The translations under genes were made by a program, and so were the position numbers. The notes below the pieces were generated by a model that searched no databases, was not told the DNA's origin, and worked only from the letters and a program-made list of their open reading frames with translations. Below are positions 45,905 through 55,939 of a stretch of DNA of 64,000 nucleotides, one piece after another; position 1 is the first letter of the stretch; each line of letters starts with the position of its first letter. Source of the DNA: Marinomonas spartinae (GTDB lineage Bacteria; Pseudomonadota; Gammaproteobacteria; Pseudomonadales; Marinomonadaceae); NCBI RefSeq assembly GCF_016461715.1, contig NZ_JAEMUI010000012.1, positions 80,025-144,024 of the forward strand, in the 5' to 3' direction.

Positions 45905-46366
45905 CTAGCCGCTTTTAACGGCATGAATCGTTATGTGATCGTTTGTTTCTCGTTCATAGCGTTGGATGTCTAGTATACTAAAGCCTGATAGTTCTAGCTC
46001 AGCAACGAGATCTTCAGCGGAGCTAATATGACGATAAACGATACCATCTTTAAAAAGCTGATAGCTATCACCTTTTGAACATAGGCTACTGACAAAAAAG
46101 ACGCTCGCTTCTTGTAAAGCGCCTTCATGCGGGTCTGCTAAAGAGCCCTCGCGCGGGTCTGCTAAATAGTCATGTACTTTTTTTAGAAAGGTTCGTCTAT
46201 CGTCACCAATAATGCAGTGCAAGCCGTTGCCATCGATTATTACCTGTTCTGAATTAGCCAGTCGCTCGTTGCCACCCCAGCCCGCCCAACCTGCGTTTTT
46301 CGCCTGAACATACATGTCATCATGAATAGTGTAATTTGGTTGTTTGCTATTGTGATCAGTTGTCAC
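45905..46366 (-). pseudogene. class I SAM methyltransferase missing its SAM-binding core
   Basis: 153 residues. The N-terminus reads MYVQAKNAGWAGWGGNERLA, a usual opening of one methyltransferase group, then jumps to VIIDGNGLHCIIGDDRRTFL and VFFVSSLCSKGDSYQL, which belong to the second half. The intervening SAM-binding E/DxGxGxG segment and the acidic strand are absent. The frame is kept, so a product may still be made, but it should not bind SAM. A 24-base tandem duplication inserts LADPREGSLADPHEGA in place of the usual LKPGG loop. Confidence 0.55.
46121..46168 (-). repeat. 24-base tandem duplication in the methyltransferase remnant
   Basis: Units 46121-46144 and 46145-46168 match at 20 of 24 positions around the shared GCGGGTCTGCTAAA core. 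The encoded repeat is LADPxEGx. Confidence 0.85.
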
Positions 46367-46417
46367 TTTACCGTCCTCAATTCCAGAGAGCGAGCTTTCT
46401 CGTTATATGGGATAACG

Positions 46418-47137
46418 CTAGTCTGATAGATAGTAAGTCACGGTTGAAACAACTCTAACTTTTTTGATTTGAGGGTTGTTCTTGTCTCTTTCGCTAATGC
46501 TAAATTGACCTTGTGAAGCAGTTTTAATTTTACCCAATGTGCTTTTTGAGTCGGAAGCAAATTTCTCGGCAACCTCACGAGCGTTTTGGGTCGCCTCTTC
46601 AATCATTTTGGGTTTTACTTCGTTTAGGCGAGTGAAAAGGTATTCTGTTTGCGCCTGATAATTGTTGCCAGTAAAGACGATGCCTTGTTTTCCTAAGTCT
46701 GACATATTCTCCATAACACGGCGCACAAGGTCTATATTTTTGGAATAGACAGTGACGGTTTGGGTGGCGGTATATCTGAATTTAGCTTGGCTATCATTGC
46801 CGTATTGTTGGGCAGATTTATCAATGATTGAGGGAGAAGAGAAAGAGATTTCATTCGCTCCAATGCCTGATTTTTCCAGAAAGGCTTTGATTTTTGCGGT
46901 GTTGTTATCAATCTCGTCGTATACTTTTTCAAGGTCGTTGCCGGCGATATTAAACTGAATGGGCCAAATAACAATGTCGGCTTTGTATTCTCGTTCGGAT
47001 AGTCCTTTTACGGTCACCGTTCGCTCTAATTCCTTGTATTGGATGGCGGCATGACCAAGCAGATAGCCAAGCGAGGACAGGCCAATAATAATACAGACTC
47101 CCAGAATGAGTGAGCTGGTTCTATTCAATGTCGACAC
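46418..47137 (-). CDS. SIMPL (DUF541) domain protein
   Basis: 239 residues with an N-terminal membrane anchor (LILGVCIIIGLSSLGYLLG) and a periplasmic SIMPL domain, seen in TVTVKGLSEREYKADIVIW, FSSPSIIDKS and KTASQGQFSISERD. Such proteins are linked to the envelope or to oxidative stress, but the activity is unknown. Confidence 0.85.
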   Translation of the reverse strand: MSTLNRTSSLILGVCIIIGLSSLGYLLGHAAIQYKELERTVTVKGLSEREYKADIVIWPIQFNIAGNDLEKVYDEIDNNTAKIKAFLEKSGIGANEISFSSPSIIDKSAQQYGNDSQAKFRYTATQTVTVYSKNIDLVRRVMENMSDLGKQGIVFTGNNYQAQTEYLFTRLNEVKPKMIEEATQNAREVAEKFASDSKSTLGKIKTASQGQFSISERDKNNPQIKKVRVVSTVTYYLSD

Positions 47138-47275
47138 AACGTTCTCCCTTTGAATGTGATGGTATTGAATCTAGATCCATCTAAGTACATTGTTATGTCG
47201 CGGCAGAAAAGTCAATATGCGGTTCTACTTGGTGTCGTCGTGTATTTGTACCAAAGGCAGCTATTCGAATTATGT

Positions 47276-47629
47276 TTAACACGTAAGAGTTGATGTGTTC
47301 ACAAACCAAGTATCATTTTTCCGGTGAATGCCAATGACAATAAGTCCTTCGCGTTTTTCGTAAATGCCTTTCCATACAAAACGGTAGCATCCGTCGTGAT
47401 CGTCATCACGGTAGCCTTGTAACGAACCAAAATACTCGTAACTTAGGTTCTTACCATTTCTCGCGTTCATGTGTTTTATATCATCTTCAAAACGCGCTCG
47501 AGAAAAATCGACCAGATCTTTTTCTTCATAATGTTTTATGAACAGCTCATAGTCACCAGTCTCGTCTGCTTTCAGCATTTCTTTTAAGAAGCCTTCCGCG
47601 ATGGCTTTTTCATCTTGCAAATTAGACAT
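47276..47629 (-). CDS. small soluble protein, possibly NTF2/SnoaL-like fold
   Basis: 117 residues. Helical start (AIAEGFLKEMLKADETGDYE), then acidic stretch and beta strands ending KNDTWFVNTSTLTC, a layout seen in small NTF2-like proteins. No catalytic motif is visible. Function unknown. Confidence 0.6.
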   Translation of the reverse strand: MSNLQDEKAIAEGFLKEMLKADETGDYELFIKHYEEKDLVDFSRARFEDDIKHMNARNGKNLSYEYFGSLQGYRDDDHDGCYRFVWKGIYEKREGLIVIGIHRKNDTWFVNTSTLTC

Positions 47630-47730
47630 TAGATTTTGCTCCTTGAATATTGATTTTCAGGTTGAGGGTAACCTTGGCTCTTTATAGGTAACAATATAAT
47701 TGCTACGAAAGACGATTATTCTAACGTTAC

Positions 47731-48225
47731 TTATGTTCCTGTGTAGGACAGTACATGATTACTATGGAGTTCGCCTTCAAGATTAAAATTGAGTTCTCCA
47801 ATGATTTGAAATCCCAGCTTTTTATAAAATGCGATGGCTCCGTGATTGTTTATCCAAGTCGATAGCCAAAAAGGGGAGCCATACAAAGATTCTATTTTCT
47901 TTAACAGCTTTTTACCGATGCCTTGTCCTTGGAAATGTGTGGAGACATACAGTGTGACCACTTCATACCCTGCGCTTGAGCTTTCATTGAACCTAGACTC
48001 AACATCAACAAGGACAAAACCCACAAGGTGATCTTCCTCTTCATACACAAGAATATTGCACGATGCCTGATCAAGTAGCTTAAGAAAATGACTTTCAGTA
48101 AATGTTGATAAAGCATATTCGGATATCTTTTTTCGAATCCCTTCGGTGGCGTAAGTATTCAGCCAGACTTGTAGTGAAAGTGCTGCTAAGTTTAAGCAAT
48201 CGCTTTTTTCAGCTCGTCTTATCAT
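47731..48225 (-). CDS. GNAT family N-acetyltransferase
   Basis: 164 residues. The acetyl-CoA motif A is VVTLYVSTHFQGQGIGKKLL at about residues 90-110, followed by INNHGAIAFYKKLGFQIIG, the usual motif B. Substrate not predicted. Confidence 0.82.
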   Translation of the reverse strand: MIRRAEKSDCLNLAALSLQVWLNTYATEGIRKKISEYALSTFTESHFLKLLDQASCNILVYEEEDHLVGFVLVDVESRFNESSSAGYEVVTLYVSTHFQGQGIGKKLLKKIESLYGSPFWLSTWINNHGAIAFYKKLGFQIIGELNFNLEGELHSNHVLSYTGT

Positions 48226-48318
48226 ATGGGCTTCTTCCGTTCACTTTGCTTTATGGCTCTTTTGACATTTAGTTTCCATAAATGTATATCAGCTTCACAT
48301 TGCATTAGTCTAATATTT

Positions 48319-48975
48319 TTATGATTCCACCGCGCTAACACTTGTTACGTTCTTCAATTCCAAACATTCTCCTTCCATGGCTTTCGCGTCCTCAGGGTCA
48401 TGGGTGACAAGCAGTGCGGGTATGTTGGCTTGGCGTATTTCGTCCAATACAAAGGCTCGCACGTCGCGTCGAAGAGCAGGATCAAGTTTGCTAAAGGGTT
48501 CGTCTAGGAGCAGATATTTCGGTTCAGCCAGTAGAGTACGCAGCAGGGCGACACGAGCTTGTTGGCCGCCGGAGAGTTCTTTGGGTAGGGCGTTGGCTTT
48601 GTTTTCGATATCGAGTCGAGCAAGGGCCTTGATAGCAAGTACTTGACGCTCACTTTTTTTGACTCGAGAGGGGATGGCGAAAAGTAAATTTTCTATGATG
48701 CTCATATGTGGAAAGAGCAAAGGCATTTGCTGTAGCAAGCCGACTTGGCGCTCTTGAGTGGGTAATAAGTGCAAGGCTTGATCCTTGAGATAGATCTCGC
48801 CTGAAGCGCTAAGATGAGACGTGAGTGAGCCGCTCAAAAAGTTGAGTAAGCTGGATTTGCCAATGCCGCTTGGCCCCATGATGGAGAGAACTTGTCCGCT
48901 TTCAATCTTGAAGCTTAAATTGTCAATCAGTCGTTTACCGTCTAATGACAAGGAAAACGCGTTTACACTGAGCAC
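48319..48975 (-). CDS. ynjD: ABC transporter ATP-binding protein, YnjD-like
   Basis: 218 residues: Walker A MGPSGIGKSSLL, signature LSGGQQARVALLR, Walker B YLLLDEPFSKLD and the His switch LLVTHDPEDA. Gene order with the permease and binding protein copies the E. coli ynjB-C-D set. A 182-base gap with nothing recognisable separates it from the permease gene. Probably provides energy for solute import. Confidence 0.85.
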   Translation of the reverse strand: MLSVNAFSLSLDGKRLIDNLSFKIESGQVLSIMGPSGIGKSSLLNFLSGSLTSHLSASGEIYLKDQALHLLPTQERQVGLLQQMPLLFPHMSIIENLLFAIPSRVKKSERQVLAIKALARLDIENKANALPKELSGGQQARVALLRTLLAEPKYLLLDEPFSKLDPALRRDVRAFVLDEIRQANIPALLVTHDPEDAKAMEGECLELKNVTSVSAVES

Positions 48976-49157
48976 ATTATCGTCCTTCTGCTGGCTTTTT
49001 TATCTGTATGAGACTTTTGCACGACTACTGCGCTTGCCAATAGTTTGTTAAAAACAGACTCAAAATGCTCATTTATAGGTATAAACTCCGCTTTCTCGTC
49101 TGTTTTTGCCGCGTCTTGGCGTCGCTCGTGACATCGTTCAAAGGTCTCTGTATACAG

Positions 49158-50897
49158 TTACTTTTTATCGATAGAGGATTTTTTCCTCATATTAAATGAC
49201 GTTTTTAACGCCAATCGCCATTGTGTCCAATGGCGCGGAAGCTGTTGTGACAGCCAAAAAACAAAAACAGGGAAGAAGGCTTGTAATAAGGCCATACTAC
49301 CAACTTGTTTTCGGTCGCCTGAAGCGGCTCTTGCCACGGCTTCCGTGGTCAGTGTGCTATGGCGACCTTCGCCTGCGATCAGGGTCGGTAAATATTGCGC
49401 GACACTAACGGAAAAGCCAATGGCAAAGGCGGTAAAGAGGGCGGGTTTTAGCATAGCAAGTTTAATGAATAGATAGTTGCGCCAAGGTTGGTAGCGTAAG
49501 CGGTTTGCCTGATACAGATACTCTTCTTGATAAGCCAAATAGGGGCCTTTTAAGGTCAAATAGACATAAGGCAATACATACAACAAATGCATGGCGATAA
49601 TGGCCAGAAAGGAGCCATTGAGATTGGTTTGTAGCATGAGGACGGAGACCCCAAACAGAAAGCCAACTTGAGGTAACAGAATCGGTACGTAGATCAGCCA
49701 ATCAAAGGGATGGTGTTTTGGCGGCGTCTCTTTAGTGTATGACGCGCGTTTGCTTTCCAGCATGAGCAAGCTCATTAAACAGGCGATACCCGTCGCAGCT
49801 AAGGCTATGAGTAATGTATTGCTGGATAATTGAATTAATAAAGGGATGGCACTGTGGATGTTGTCCCATGTCCATTGACTGGGCAGGGCATCAGGAAAGC
49901 GCCAACGGCGTGTTAGCGACCACATTGGCAATACCAAAAGGGCTAAAAAGGCCGTGATTAACGATAAGACGCCGAGTATTGCCCCGAGCTGGACGAGATA
50001 ATCTGTTGCCCCTTGGCGTTTGCCGTTACTGCGTTCTGGCGTCGTCAGTTGTTGTAATACACGGTGACCAAACTCCCAACCCGCCAAGACGATGGCAATG
50101 ACGACCATTAATACCACCGCACCTGCACTGGCGATATAGCGCATAGAAAGGTCAGGAGCATTAAACCAACGTAACAGTGTGACGGACAGCGTGGAGGGAG
50201 TATTGGGTCCGATAATCATAGCCAAATCGACCACTGTGAGACTAAAGGCAATGACGATAAAGATAGGCAGTCTCACAATGGGATAGAGCTGCGGAATCAG
50301 GATCTTTCGCCATGTGGTTAGCCGGCTATAACCGAGCGTCCGACAGACTTGTAAACTCTGTCTGGCTTGCATGGTTTGCAAACTGGCCAACATCACAAAC
50401 AACAAATAAGGCATCTCTTTGATAACGAGAGCGAAGATCAGCGAAAGAGCATAGGGGTCTTGGGTGGTGATCCAATTAGGCGGGCGTTCAAAGCCTGTTA
50501 ACCAAGGGCTAAAAAGGCGAAGTAACCAACCCGATGGGCTAAGTAAAAACAACAAGCCAATGGCGATGGCGGCATGGGGGATGGCCAAAATGGGCGCAAG
50601 CATGGCTTCAATGCGACGGAAAGGCGGCTTTTCATACCCCCAAGCGAGCAAGGATAAGGCCAGCCAAACCGCTAATAATGGAGCGCCAATGCCAGAAATT
50701 AGGGTGAGTTTAAGGCTTGAGTAGAACTCTTCAGAATGAAAGAGGGTGAGCCAAGGGACGAGTGAAAATTGATGGCTACCTAAGGGCGGAAAATACTGAA
50801 AAGCAGGTAACACGGTGCCGACTAGCCCCACGGCAATGGGCATGGCTAGTAGAAAAACCAGCAAACTTGCAACCTGCTTTGGGTGTTTCAACGGCAT
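49158..50897 (-). CDS. ynjC: ABC transporter permease, YnjC-like (two fused permease modules)
   Basis: 579 residues with about 12 membrane helices in two halves, each with the EAA-like cytoplasmic loop (SLQVCRTLGYSRLTTW and RLRYQPWRNYLF). A single fused chain thus replaces the usual permease dimer. It follows the binding-protein gene by 48 bases. Confidence 0.85.
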   Translation of the reverse strand: MPLKHPKQVASLLVFLLAMPIAVGLVGTVLPAFQYFPPLGSHQFSLVPWLTLFHSEEFYSSLKLTLISGIGAPLLAVWLALSLLAWGYEKPPFRRIEAMLAPILAIPHAAIAIGLLFLLSPSGWLLRLFSPWLTGFERPPNWITTQDPYALSLIFALVIKEMPYLLFVMLASLQTMQARQSLQVCRTLGYSRLTTWRKILIPQLYPIVRLPIFIVIAFSLTVVDLAMIIGPNTPSTLSVTLLRWFNAPDLSMRYIASAGAVVLMVVIAIVLAGWEFGHRVLQQLTTPERSNGKRQGATDYLVQLGAILGVLSLITAFLALLVLPMWSLTRRWRFPDALPSQWTWDNIHSAIPLLIQLSSNTLLIALAATGIACLMSLLMLESKRASYTKETPPKHHPFDWLIYVPILLPQVGFLFGVSVLMLQTNLNGSFLAIIAMHLLYVLPYVYLTLKGPYLAYQEEYLYQANRLRYQPWRNYLFIKLAMLKPALFTAFAIGFSVSVAQYLPTLIAGEGRHSTLTTEAVARAASGDRKQVGSMALLQAFFPVFVFWLSQQLPRHWTQWRLALKTSFNMRKKSSIDKK

Positions 50898-50945
50898 GGA
50901 AAAGGTTTGCTCATGTTTTCACTTCTATCAATGGCTTGCCTCGTT

Positions 50946-52163
50946 TTATTGGGCATAACGTTTGCGCCATTCTTTTTCTAAGGCATTCACCCAGGTGCTA
51001 TTAGGTTCTGGGAGTGTTTTGCCTAGTTGCTTGATACTGAGAGTGGCGATGCCTTTTGGTATGGCATCAAATTTCGCTTGATCGGCTGGCGGGAGTTTGG
51101 CATAAGACAAGACACTTAAATCCCCCCATACAGTTGGTTTTTGTTTCTCTATTTGCGCCTCTGGCGAAAGCATAAAGTTGGCCACCACCTGTGCAGCGGC
51201 TTTGGCGCTACTGTTGTAAGGAATGGCTAAGAAGTGTGTGTTGCCAATGGTGCCATTGGTGAAGACGTAAGAGCGAACGCTGTCTGGCAAATTCCCCTTG
51301 GCGATTTGTACGGATGCGGCGGAGACATCGAAACTAAACGCAATATCGATTTCTTGATCGTTTAATAAACGCATCATCGCCTGAGAATCTTTTGGGAAGG
51401 TCTTTCCATCGCGCCAAGCAACCTTATTGAGTTTATCAAGGTACACCCAAAGAGGTGCAGTTACCTTTTGAAAGGTCGCTTGATTGACGGGTTTAAGCAG
51501 TGCGGCACGATCGTTTGTTAATTCGTATAGGGCTTGTTTTAAAAAGGTAACCCCTAAGAATTGTGGTGGTGCAGGATAAGTTACTCGGCCTGGATGGGCT
51601 TGGGCGTAAGCGAGCAAAGCTTTCATGGATTTAGGTGGATTTTTTAGGGTGGCGGTGTCATACATAAAAACGACTTGCGCCATGCCCCAAGGGGATTCCA
51701 TCCCATCGACGGGAGTGCCGAAATCGTTTGTTAAACTTTCCCGCGCGTTTGGATCGACGTATTTTTTATAATTGGGCAAATTATGACTAAAAGGGCCGTA
51801 TAACAGGTGATGGTCTTTCATTGCACGAAAGTTTTCGCCATTGATCCAGATTAGATCTACAGAGCCGTGTGTGTTTTTCCCCGCTGCTTTTTCGGCCAAA
51901 ATACGATTGACGGCGTCTGCGGTATCACTCAGTTTGACCTGTTTTAAGGTGATGTCGTATTTCTTTTTGACTTGATTGGCTGCCCATTGAATATAATCGT
52001 TAATATTATCCGCGCCGCCCCAGGCATTGAAATAGACCGTTTCACCTTTGGCTTCTTTTAAGGTGTCTGACCAGCTTTGTGCCATCAGGTTGCTTGAAAG
52101 TGATAAGGCCATTAGGCTGGCAGACAAAAAGCTGGCCATCTTTATAGTCTTCATAAACGTCAT
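50946..52163 (-). CDS. ynjB: ABC transporter substrate-binding protein, YnjB-like
   Basis: 405 residues with signal peptide (ends LMAQ). The mature part opens GETVYFNAWGGADNINDYI, has the DLIWINGENFRAMKDH segment and an aspartate/asparagine-rich binding face typical of type 2 periplasmic binding proteins. The specific solute is unknown for this family. ATG 52163 has AGGAA 10 bases upstream. First gene of the operon. Confidence 0.87.
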   Translation of the reverse strand: MTFMKTIKMASFLSASLMALSLSSNLMAQSWSDTLKEAKGETVYFNAWGGADNINDYIQWAANQVKKKYDITLKQVKLSDTADAVNRILAEKAAGKNTHGSVDLIWINGENFRAMKDHHLLYGPFSHNLPNYKKYVDPNARESLTNDFGTPVDGMESPWGMAQVVFMYDTATLKNPPKSMKALLAYAQAHPGRVTYPAPPQFLGVTFLKQALYELTNDRAALLKPVNQATFQKVTAPLWVYLDKLNKVAWRDGKTFPKDSQAMMRLLNDQEIDIAFSFDVSAASVQIAKGNLPDSVRSYVFTNGTIGNTHFLAIPYNSSAKAAAQVVANFMLSPEAQIEKQKPTVWGDLSVLSYAKLPPADQAKFDAIPKGIATLSIKQLGKTLPEPNSTWVNALEKEWRKRYAQ

Positions 52164-52355
52164 GGTAGAAAGGTTCCTGCATTATAGGGGCTGATTAATC
52201 AAGCTCAGCTAATGTATCTGGTTTATTGCGATGATTAAGGTAAATATAAAGTAGTAAGTTTAGTGGTTGGATGCAATTTATATCCATAAGTTCAATCATT
52301 TAGCGTAAAATAATGACGATTTTCCATGGTCGACGTGTTTAAAGGATGAGGTTTT

Positions 52356-53513
52356 ATGTCATATCAAATTTTCTCTCACGTATTACCCAGTGCTTCGCTG
52401 GGCACCCAGCGTATTATTAAAGCCCATCATTTTGGTGAGCAAGGTGCTCGACCAAAAGTCTATTTACAAGCTGGGTTGCATGCGGACGAATGGCCCGGTT
52501 TTTTGCTGCTGAATACGTTACTTAAGTATTTAAAAAAAGCCGATGAAGCAGGGTTGATTCAAGGGGAAATTGTGATTGTCCCCGTGGCGAATCCAATTGG
52601 CTTAGCACAAAACTTCCATGGTTATGTCCCCGGTCGGTTTGCTTTTTCCGATGGGGGCGGCAACTTTAATCGTAACTGGCCGCAAATCGGTCAACAGGTC
52701 GCCAAGCGTATTCAATCCTCCATTACAGGGGATGTTGAAGAAAATAAAGTGCTGGTGCGTGAAGCCATTCGAGAAGAGTTGAAGCAATTGCCGGATATGA
52801 CTGAGCTGCAAGGCATGAAGAAGACGCTCTTAGCACTCTCCATGGACGCCGATGAAGTACTGGATTTGCATTGTTCCGGTGAAGCGATGCTCCATGGCTA
52901 TTTACCACAGGAATTTGAAGACTATTTTAAGCCATTGTTAGGATTACTTGGGGCAAAAGTTGGTTTGTCAGAGTTAGAAACGGGGGCGGCCTCATTTGAC
53001 GAGACTAATGTAAGTGTTTGGCGTGAGCTGAAAGGGCACTATGCCCATCTTATCCCGTGGGGTTGTCGTTCGATGACCATTGAACTACGGGGGGAGAATG
53101 ATATTTCCGATGAGGTGGCCGAACACGATGCCAAAGCGCTGCTTGAGTATCTGGTGATGCGTGGTGTCGTTCACGAAGAGGTCACTCAAGGTGATAGCTC
53201 AAAGAGAGACGATTCAGCGGTTGTTTATTATCCGTTGGATGCCATGGATCTGGTGAAAGCGCCTTGTGCGGGTATTGTCTGCTATAACAAACAAATTGGC
53301 GACGAGGTGGAAGCTGGCGAGGTGATTGGTGAAGTGGTCAATTTAATGGAAGATGATGTGACAACCTCGCGCTACCCATTAGTGGCACGTACGAATGGTG
53401 TATTGTTTGCCCGTTACCAACGCCGATTAGTCATGTGTGGGGAATCTGTGGCTAAAATTGCGGGACGAGAACACCTTGCTTATCGTGAAATTGGTCGTTT
53501 GTTTGAGGACTGA
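52356..53513 (+). CDS. succinylglutamate desuccinylase/aspartoacylase family protein
   Basis: 385 residues. The zinc-binding HxxE is HADEWPG near residue 40, the second zinc-side His is in DLHCSGE, and the catalytic region includes IELRGENDIS. A C-terminal biotinyl-like beta domain starts near residue 285 (KAPCAGIVCYNKQIGDEV, LVARTNGVLF), as in many members of this M14-like family. It probably hydrolyses an N-acyl amino-acid amide. AAGGA precedes the ATG. Confidence 0.82.
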   Translation: MSYQIFSHVLPSASLGTQRIIKAHHFGEQGARPKVYLQAGLHADEWPGFLLLNTLLKYLKKADEAGLIQGEIVIVPVANPIGLAQNFHGYVPGRFAFSDGGGNFNRNWPQIGQQVAKRIQSSITGDVEENKVLVREAIREELKQLPDMTELQGMKKTLLALSMDADEVLDLHCSGEAMLHGYLPQEFEDYFKPLLGLLGAKVGLSELETGAASFDETNVSVWRELKGHYAHLIPWGCRSMTIELRGENDISDEVAEHDAKALLEYLVMRGVVHEEVTQGDSSKRDDSAVVYYPLDAMDLVKAPCAGIVCYNKQIGDEVEAGEVIGEVVNLMEDDVTTSRYPLVARTNGVLFARYQRRLVMCGESVAKIAGREHLAYREIGRLFED

Positions 53514-53585
53514 TATCGAAGTAGCGGATTGGCTTAAACGGCCAAAGAGAAGACAACGATTGTATTTTAGTATTGAGAGTATTGA

Positions 53586-55886
53586 GTGACAGAACAAGCC
53601 AGCCAGAAACGACAGCTCACCCAAGAACAACAGTGTGTTGTGCAACACGATTTAGCCACGCCAGCCAAGGTCATTGCCGTGGCGGGGGCGGGTAAAACCA
53701 CCACACTGATTTCGCGCATTGAGTATTTGTTGATGCAAGGGGTGGATGCCTCACAGATTGGCGTGTTCATGTTTAACAAAAGTGCTCAAGAAGAATTTAC
53801 CGAACGCTTAAGTCAGCACTTGTCATTAAATGGTTTTATGCGTTCCCCCAGCGTGATGACGTTTCATGGGTTTGGTTTAAAACTGTGTCGTCGTATGGAG
53901 CAGCAAGGTTGGTTACCCAATGCAAAGTTAGTCACCGATGATTTTAGTTTGGTAAAAATGTTACGAGAGGCCATGAGTCTCTTAGTTCGCAAAGGCGAGA
54001 AAGTGACGCTTCAAGATGAAAAGGATTGGCTTGAAGATGTGTTGCTGTTTATTGACCAAGTGAAAGCATCTGCTGAGCCCGCCCAAGAGGTATTCAATCG
54101 TCTCGGTTGGTCGAAAGAACGTCAGTTTTTTCCGGTGCTCTATAATGAATTAGAAAGCCTTCGTAAACGTCATAATATACGTTTTTTCTCCGATTTATTG
54201 TCTGACCCCTACGAATTGTTATTTGCGTTGAATGAAGAAGAGCGCCACCAAATACAAGGTTTTGTGCCCGCTTTTCGCTATTTGTTGATTGATGAATTTC
54301 AAGATATTAACCCTTGTCAGTACGAGTTGCTAAAAATGCTTTATCCCGCGCCTTGTCAATGGATGATTGTCGGAGACGTTCAGCAGTGTATCTACGAATG
54401 GCGTGGTGCAAGCCCTGATATTATGGCGACCCAGTTTGATAGGGACTTTCAGTCTGTGCAAACTTACCCACTCAGTACCAGCTTTCGTTTTGGGCATTCC
54501 GTGGGATTGATGGCATCGAGCGTGATCAGTGAAAACGATCCGGATGCCTTGGTCATCGGCGAAGGGGATCGTACGCGGGTATCGTTTGCCCGCGCACCAA
54601 AAACAGGCAAAGCGCTATTGAGGGAACTCAAAACTTGGGTCGAAGAAGGGCGAGCATTGAGTGAAAGTGCTGTTTTGGTGCGTTTGTACAGTGACATGGT
54701 GCCTATCCAGTTGGCTTTGATGCACAAAGCGGTCCCTTACCAATTACACGGTGATTCCCCTTTAATGGAAAACCGCCAGATTCGAATGCTGGTGGCGTAT
54801 TTAGGGGTGATTGCGGGTGGCTTAGAGAATCCCGAGTTGTTTTTTCGTCGCGATGATGTGGAATTCCTACTGAGTGTTCCCAGCTTAGGCGGTTCTATGG
54901 CACAACGAAAAACCTTGATTCAACAGGCAAAACAATCGCCACACTTGTTGCCTCAAATGATCGATACCGTGGCGGATCAGGCCGACGGCTGGCGGGCAAA
55001 AAAGCTCTACGAACGTGCCGATTGGTTGCGTAGTTTGACCATGTATCGCTCTGACCCAGCACAAGGGTTAGCCTACACGTTAGAGAAGTTGGGAATCTAT
55101 CGATACTTTGAAAGCACCAGTAATAAAGATATTCAGACCCAAGAGAAGATTGCCACTTGCGATGCTTTTATCGCCTATGTGCGCGGTGTTGGTGGGCATG
55201 CGCAAGATATTTTAACTCAGTTGGCAGCGTTGAATGAACGACACACCGATGATACGAACGGTGTTCATCTAATGACCATTCATAAATCCAAGGGGTTGGA
55301 GTTCGACTTAGTGTTATTGTCTGGCCTGCAAGAAGGGCGTTTTCCCTATTACGATGAGGACTTAAGCCGTATTGACCAACAGGCCGCCAGCCAAATGCAG
55401 TCTGAACGCCGCTTATTTTATGTGGCGATTACTCGGGCTAAGCAGCAATTGGTGATTTTAGAAACGCCTACGGCAGATGAAAATAAACGGATGAAACGGG
55501 GAGATATCCCTCAGGCTACGTTGAAAAACATGGCACTGTCACGTTTTGTATTTGAAGCTCAGCCTTACGCTGTTAGTCACATTTGTCAGCGTTGGCACGA
55601 AGATAGCAATGATGAGCCCATTGATACAGCAAAAGGCACGGTGTTTCAGCGCTATTTGAGTCGTGTTGATTCGGCACCGAGATTGATTTTTCGCCACCAG
55701 CTAAGTGACCAGACCCAAAGCTTAAAAGCCGGGGATAAAGTGCGGCATGATCGATTTGGTCAGGGCGTCGTGGTGCGCCAGGAACAAGAAGGTAAGCGAA
55801 TGATTTTTGTGGATTTTGGTGAGCAAGGTTTGAAACGATTCAACCCTCGACAAACTCAGCTGGTGAAGTTGTCCTCTCGCTCATAG
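53586..55886 (+). CDS. UvrD/Rep-type superfamily 1 DNA helicase
   Basis: 766 residues with GTG start. Q-motif-like QLTQEQQCVVQHD, Walker A AVAGAGKTTTLI, motif II LLIDEFQDINPCQYE, motif III WMIVGDVQQCIYEWRGASP, motif V VHLMTIHKSKGLEFDLV, motif VI YVAITRAKQQLV. The C-terminus has a Tudor-like end, AGDKVRHDRFGQGVVV. It unwinds DNA 3' to 5'; not RecB or UvrD proper. No nuclease or partner is adjacent. Confidence 0.88.
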   Translation: MTEQASQKRQLTQEQQCVVQHDLATPAKVIAVAGAGKTTTLISRIEYLLMQGVDASQIGVFMFNKSAQEEFTERLSQHLSLNGFMRSPSVMTFHGFGLKLCRRMEQQGWLPNAKLVTDDFSLVKMLREAMSLLVRKGEKVTLQDEKDWLEDVLLFIDQVKASAEPAQEVFNRLGWSKERQFFPVLYNELESLRKRHNIRFFSDLLSDPYELLFALNEEERHQIQGFVPAFRYLLIDEFQDINPCQYELLKMLYPAPCQWMIVGDVQQCIYEWRGASPDIMATQFDRDFQSVQTYPLSTSFRFGHSVGLMASSVISENDPDALVIGEGDRTRVSFARAPKTGKALLRELKTWVEEGRALSESAVLVRLYSDMVPIQLALMHKAVPYQLHGDSPLMENRQIRMLVAYLGVIAGGLENPELFFRRDDVEFLLSVPSLGGSMAQRKTLIQQAKQSPHLLPQMIDTVADQADGWRAKKLYERADWLRSLTMYRSDPAQGLAYTLEKLGIYRYFESTSNKDIQTQEKIATCDAFIAYVRGVGGHAQDILTQLAALNERHTDDTNGVHLMTIHKSKGLEFDLVLLSGLQEGRFPYYDEDLSRIDQQAASQMQSERRLFYVAITRAKQQLVILETPTADENKRMKRGDIPQATLKNMALSRFVFEAQPYAVSHICQRWHEDSNDEPIDTAKGTVFQRYLSRVDSAPRLIFRHQLSDQTQSLKAGDKVRHDRFGQGVVVRQEQEGKRMIFVDFGEQGLKRFNPRQTQLVKLSSRS

Positions 55887-55939
55887 ATCTTTCGTATCAC
55901 AAACATATATATTGTCGTTATTAGATTGTTGGAGAAACC

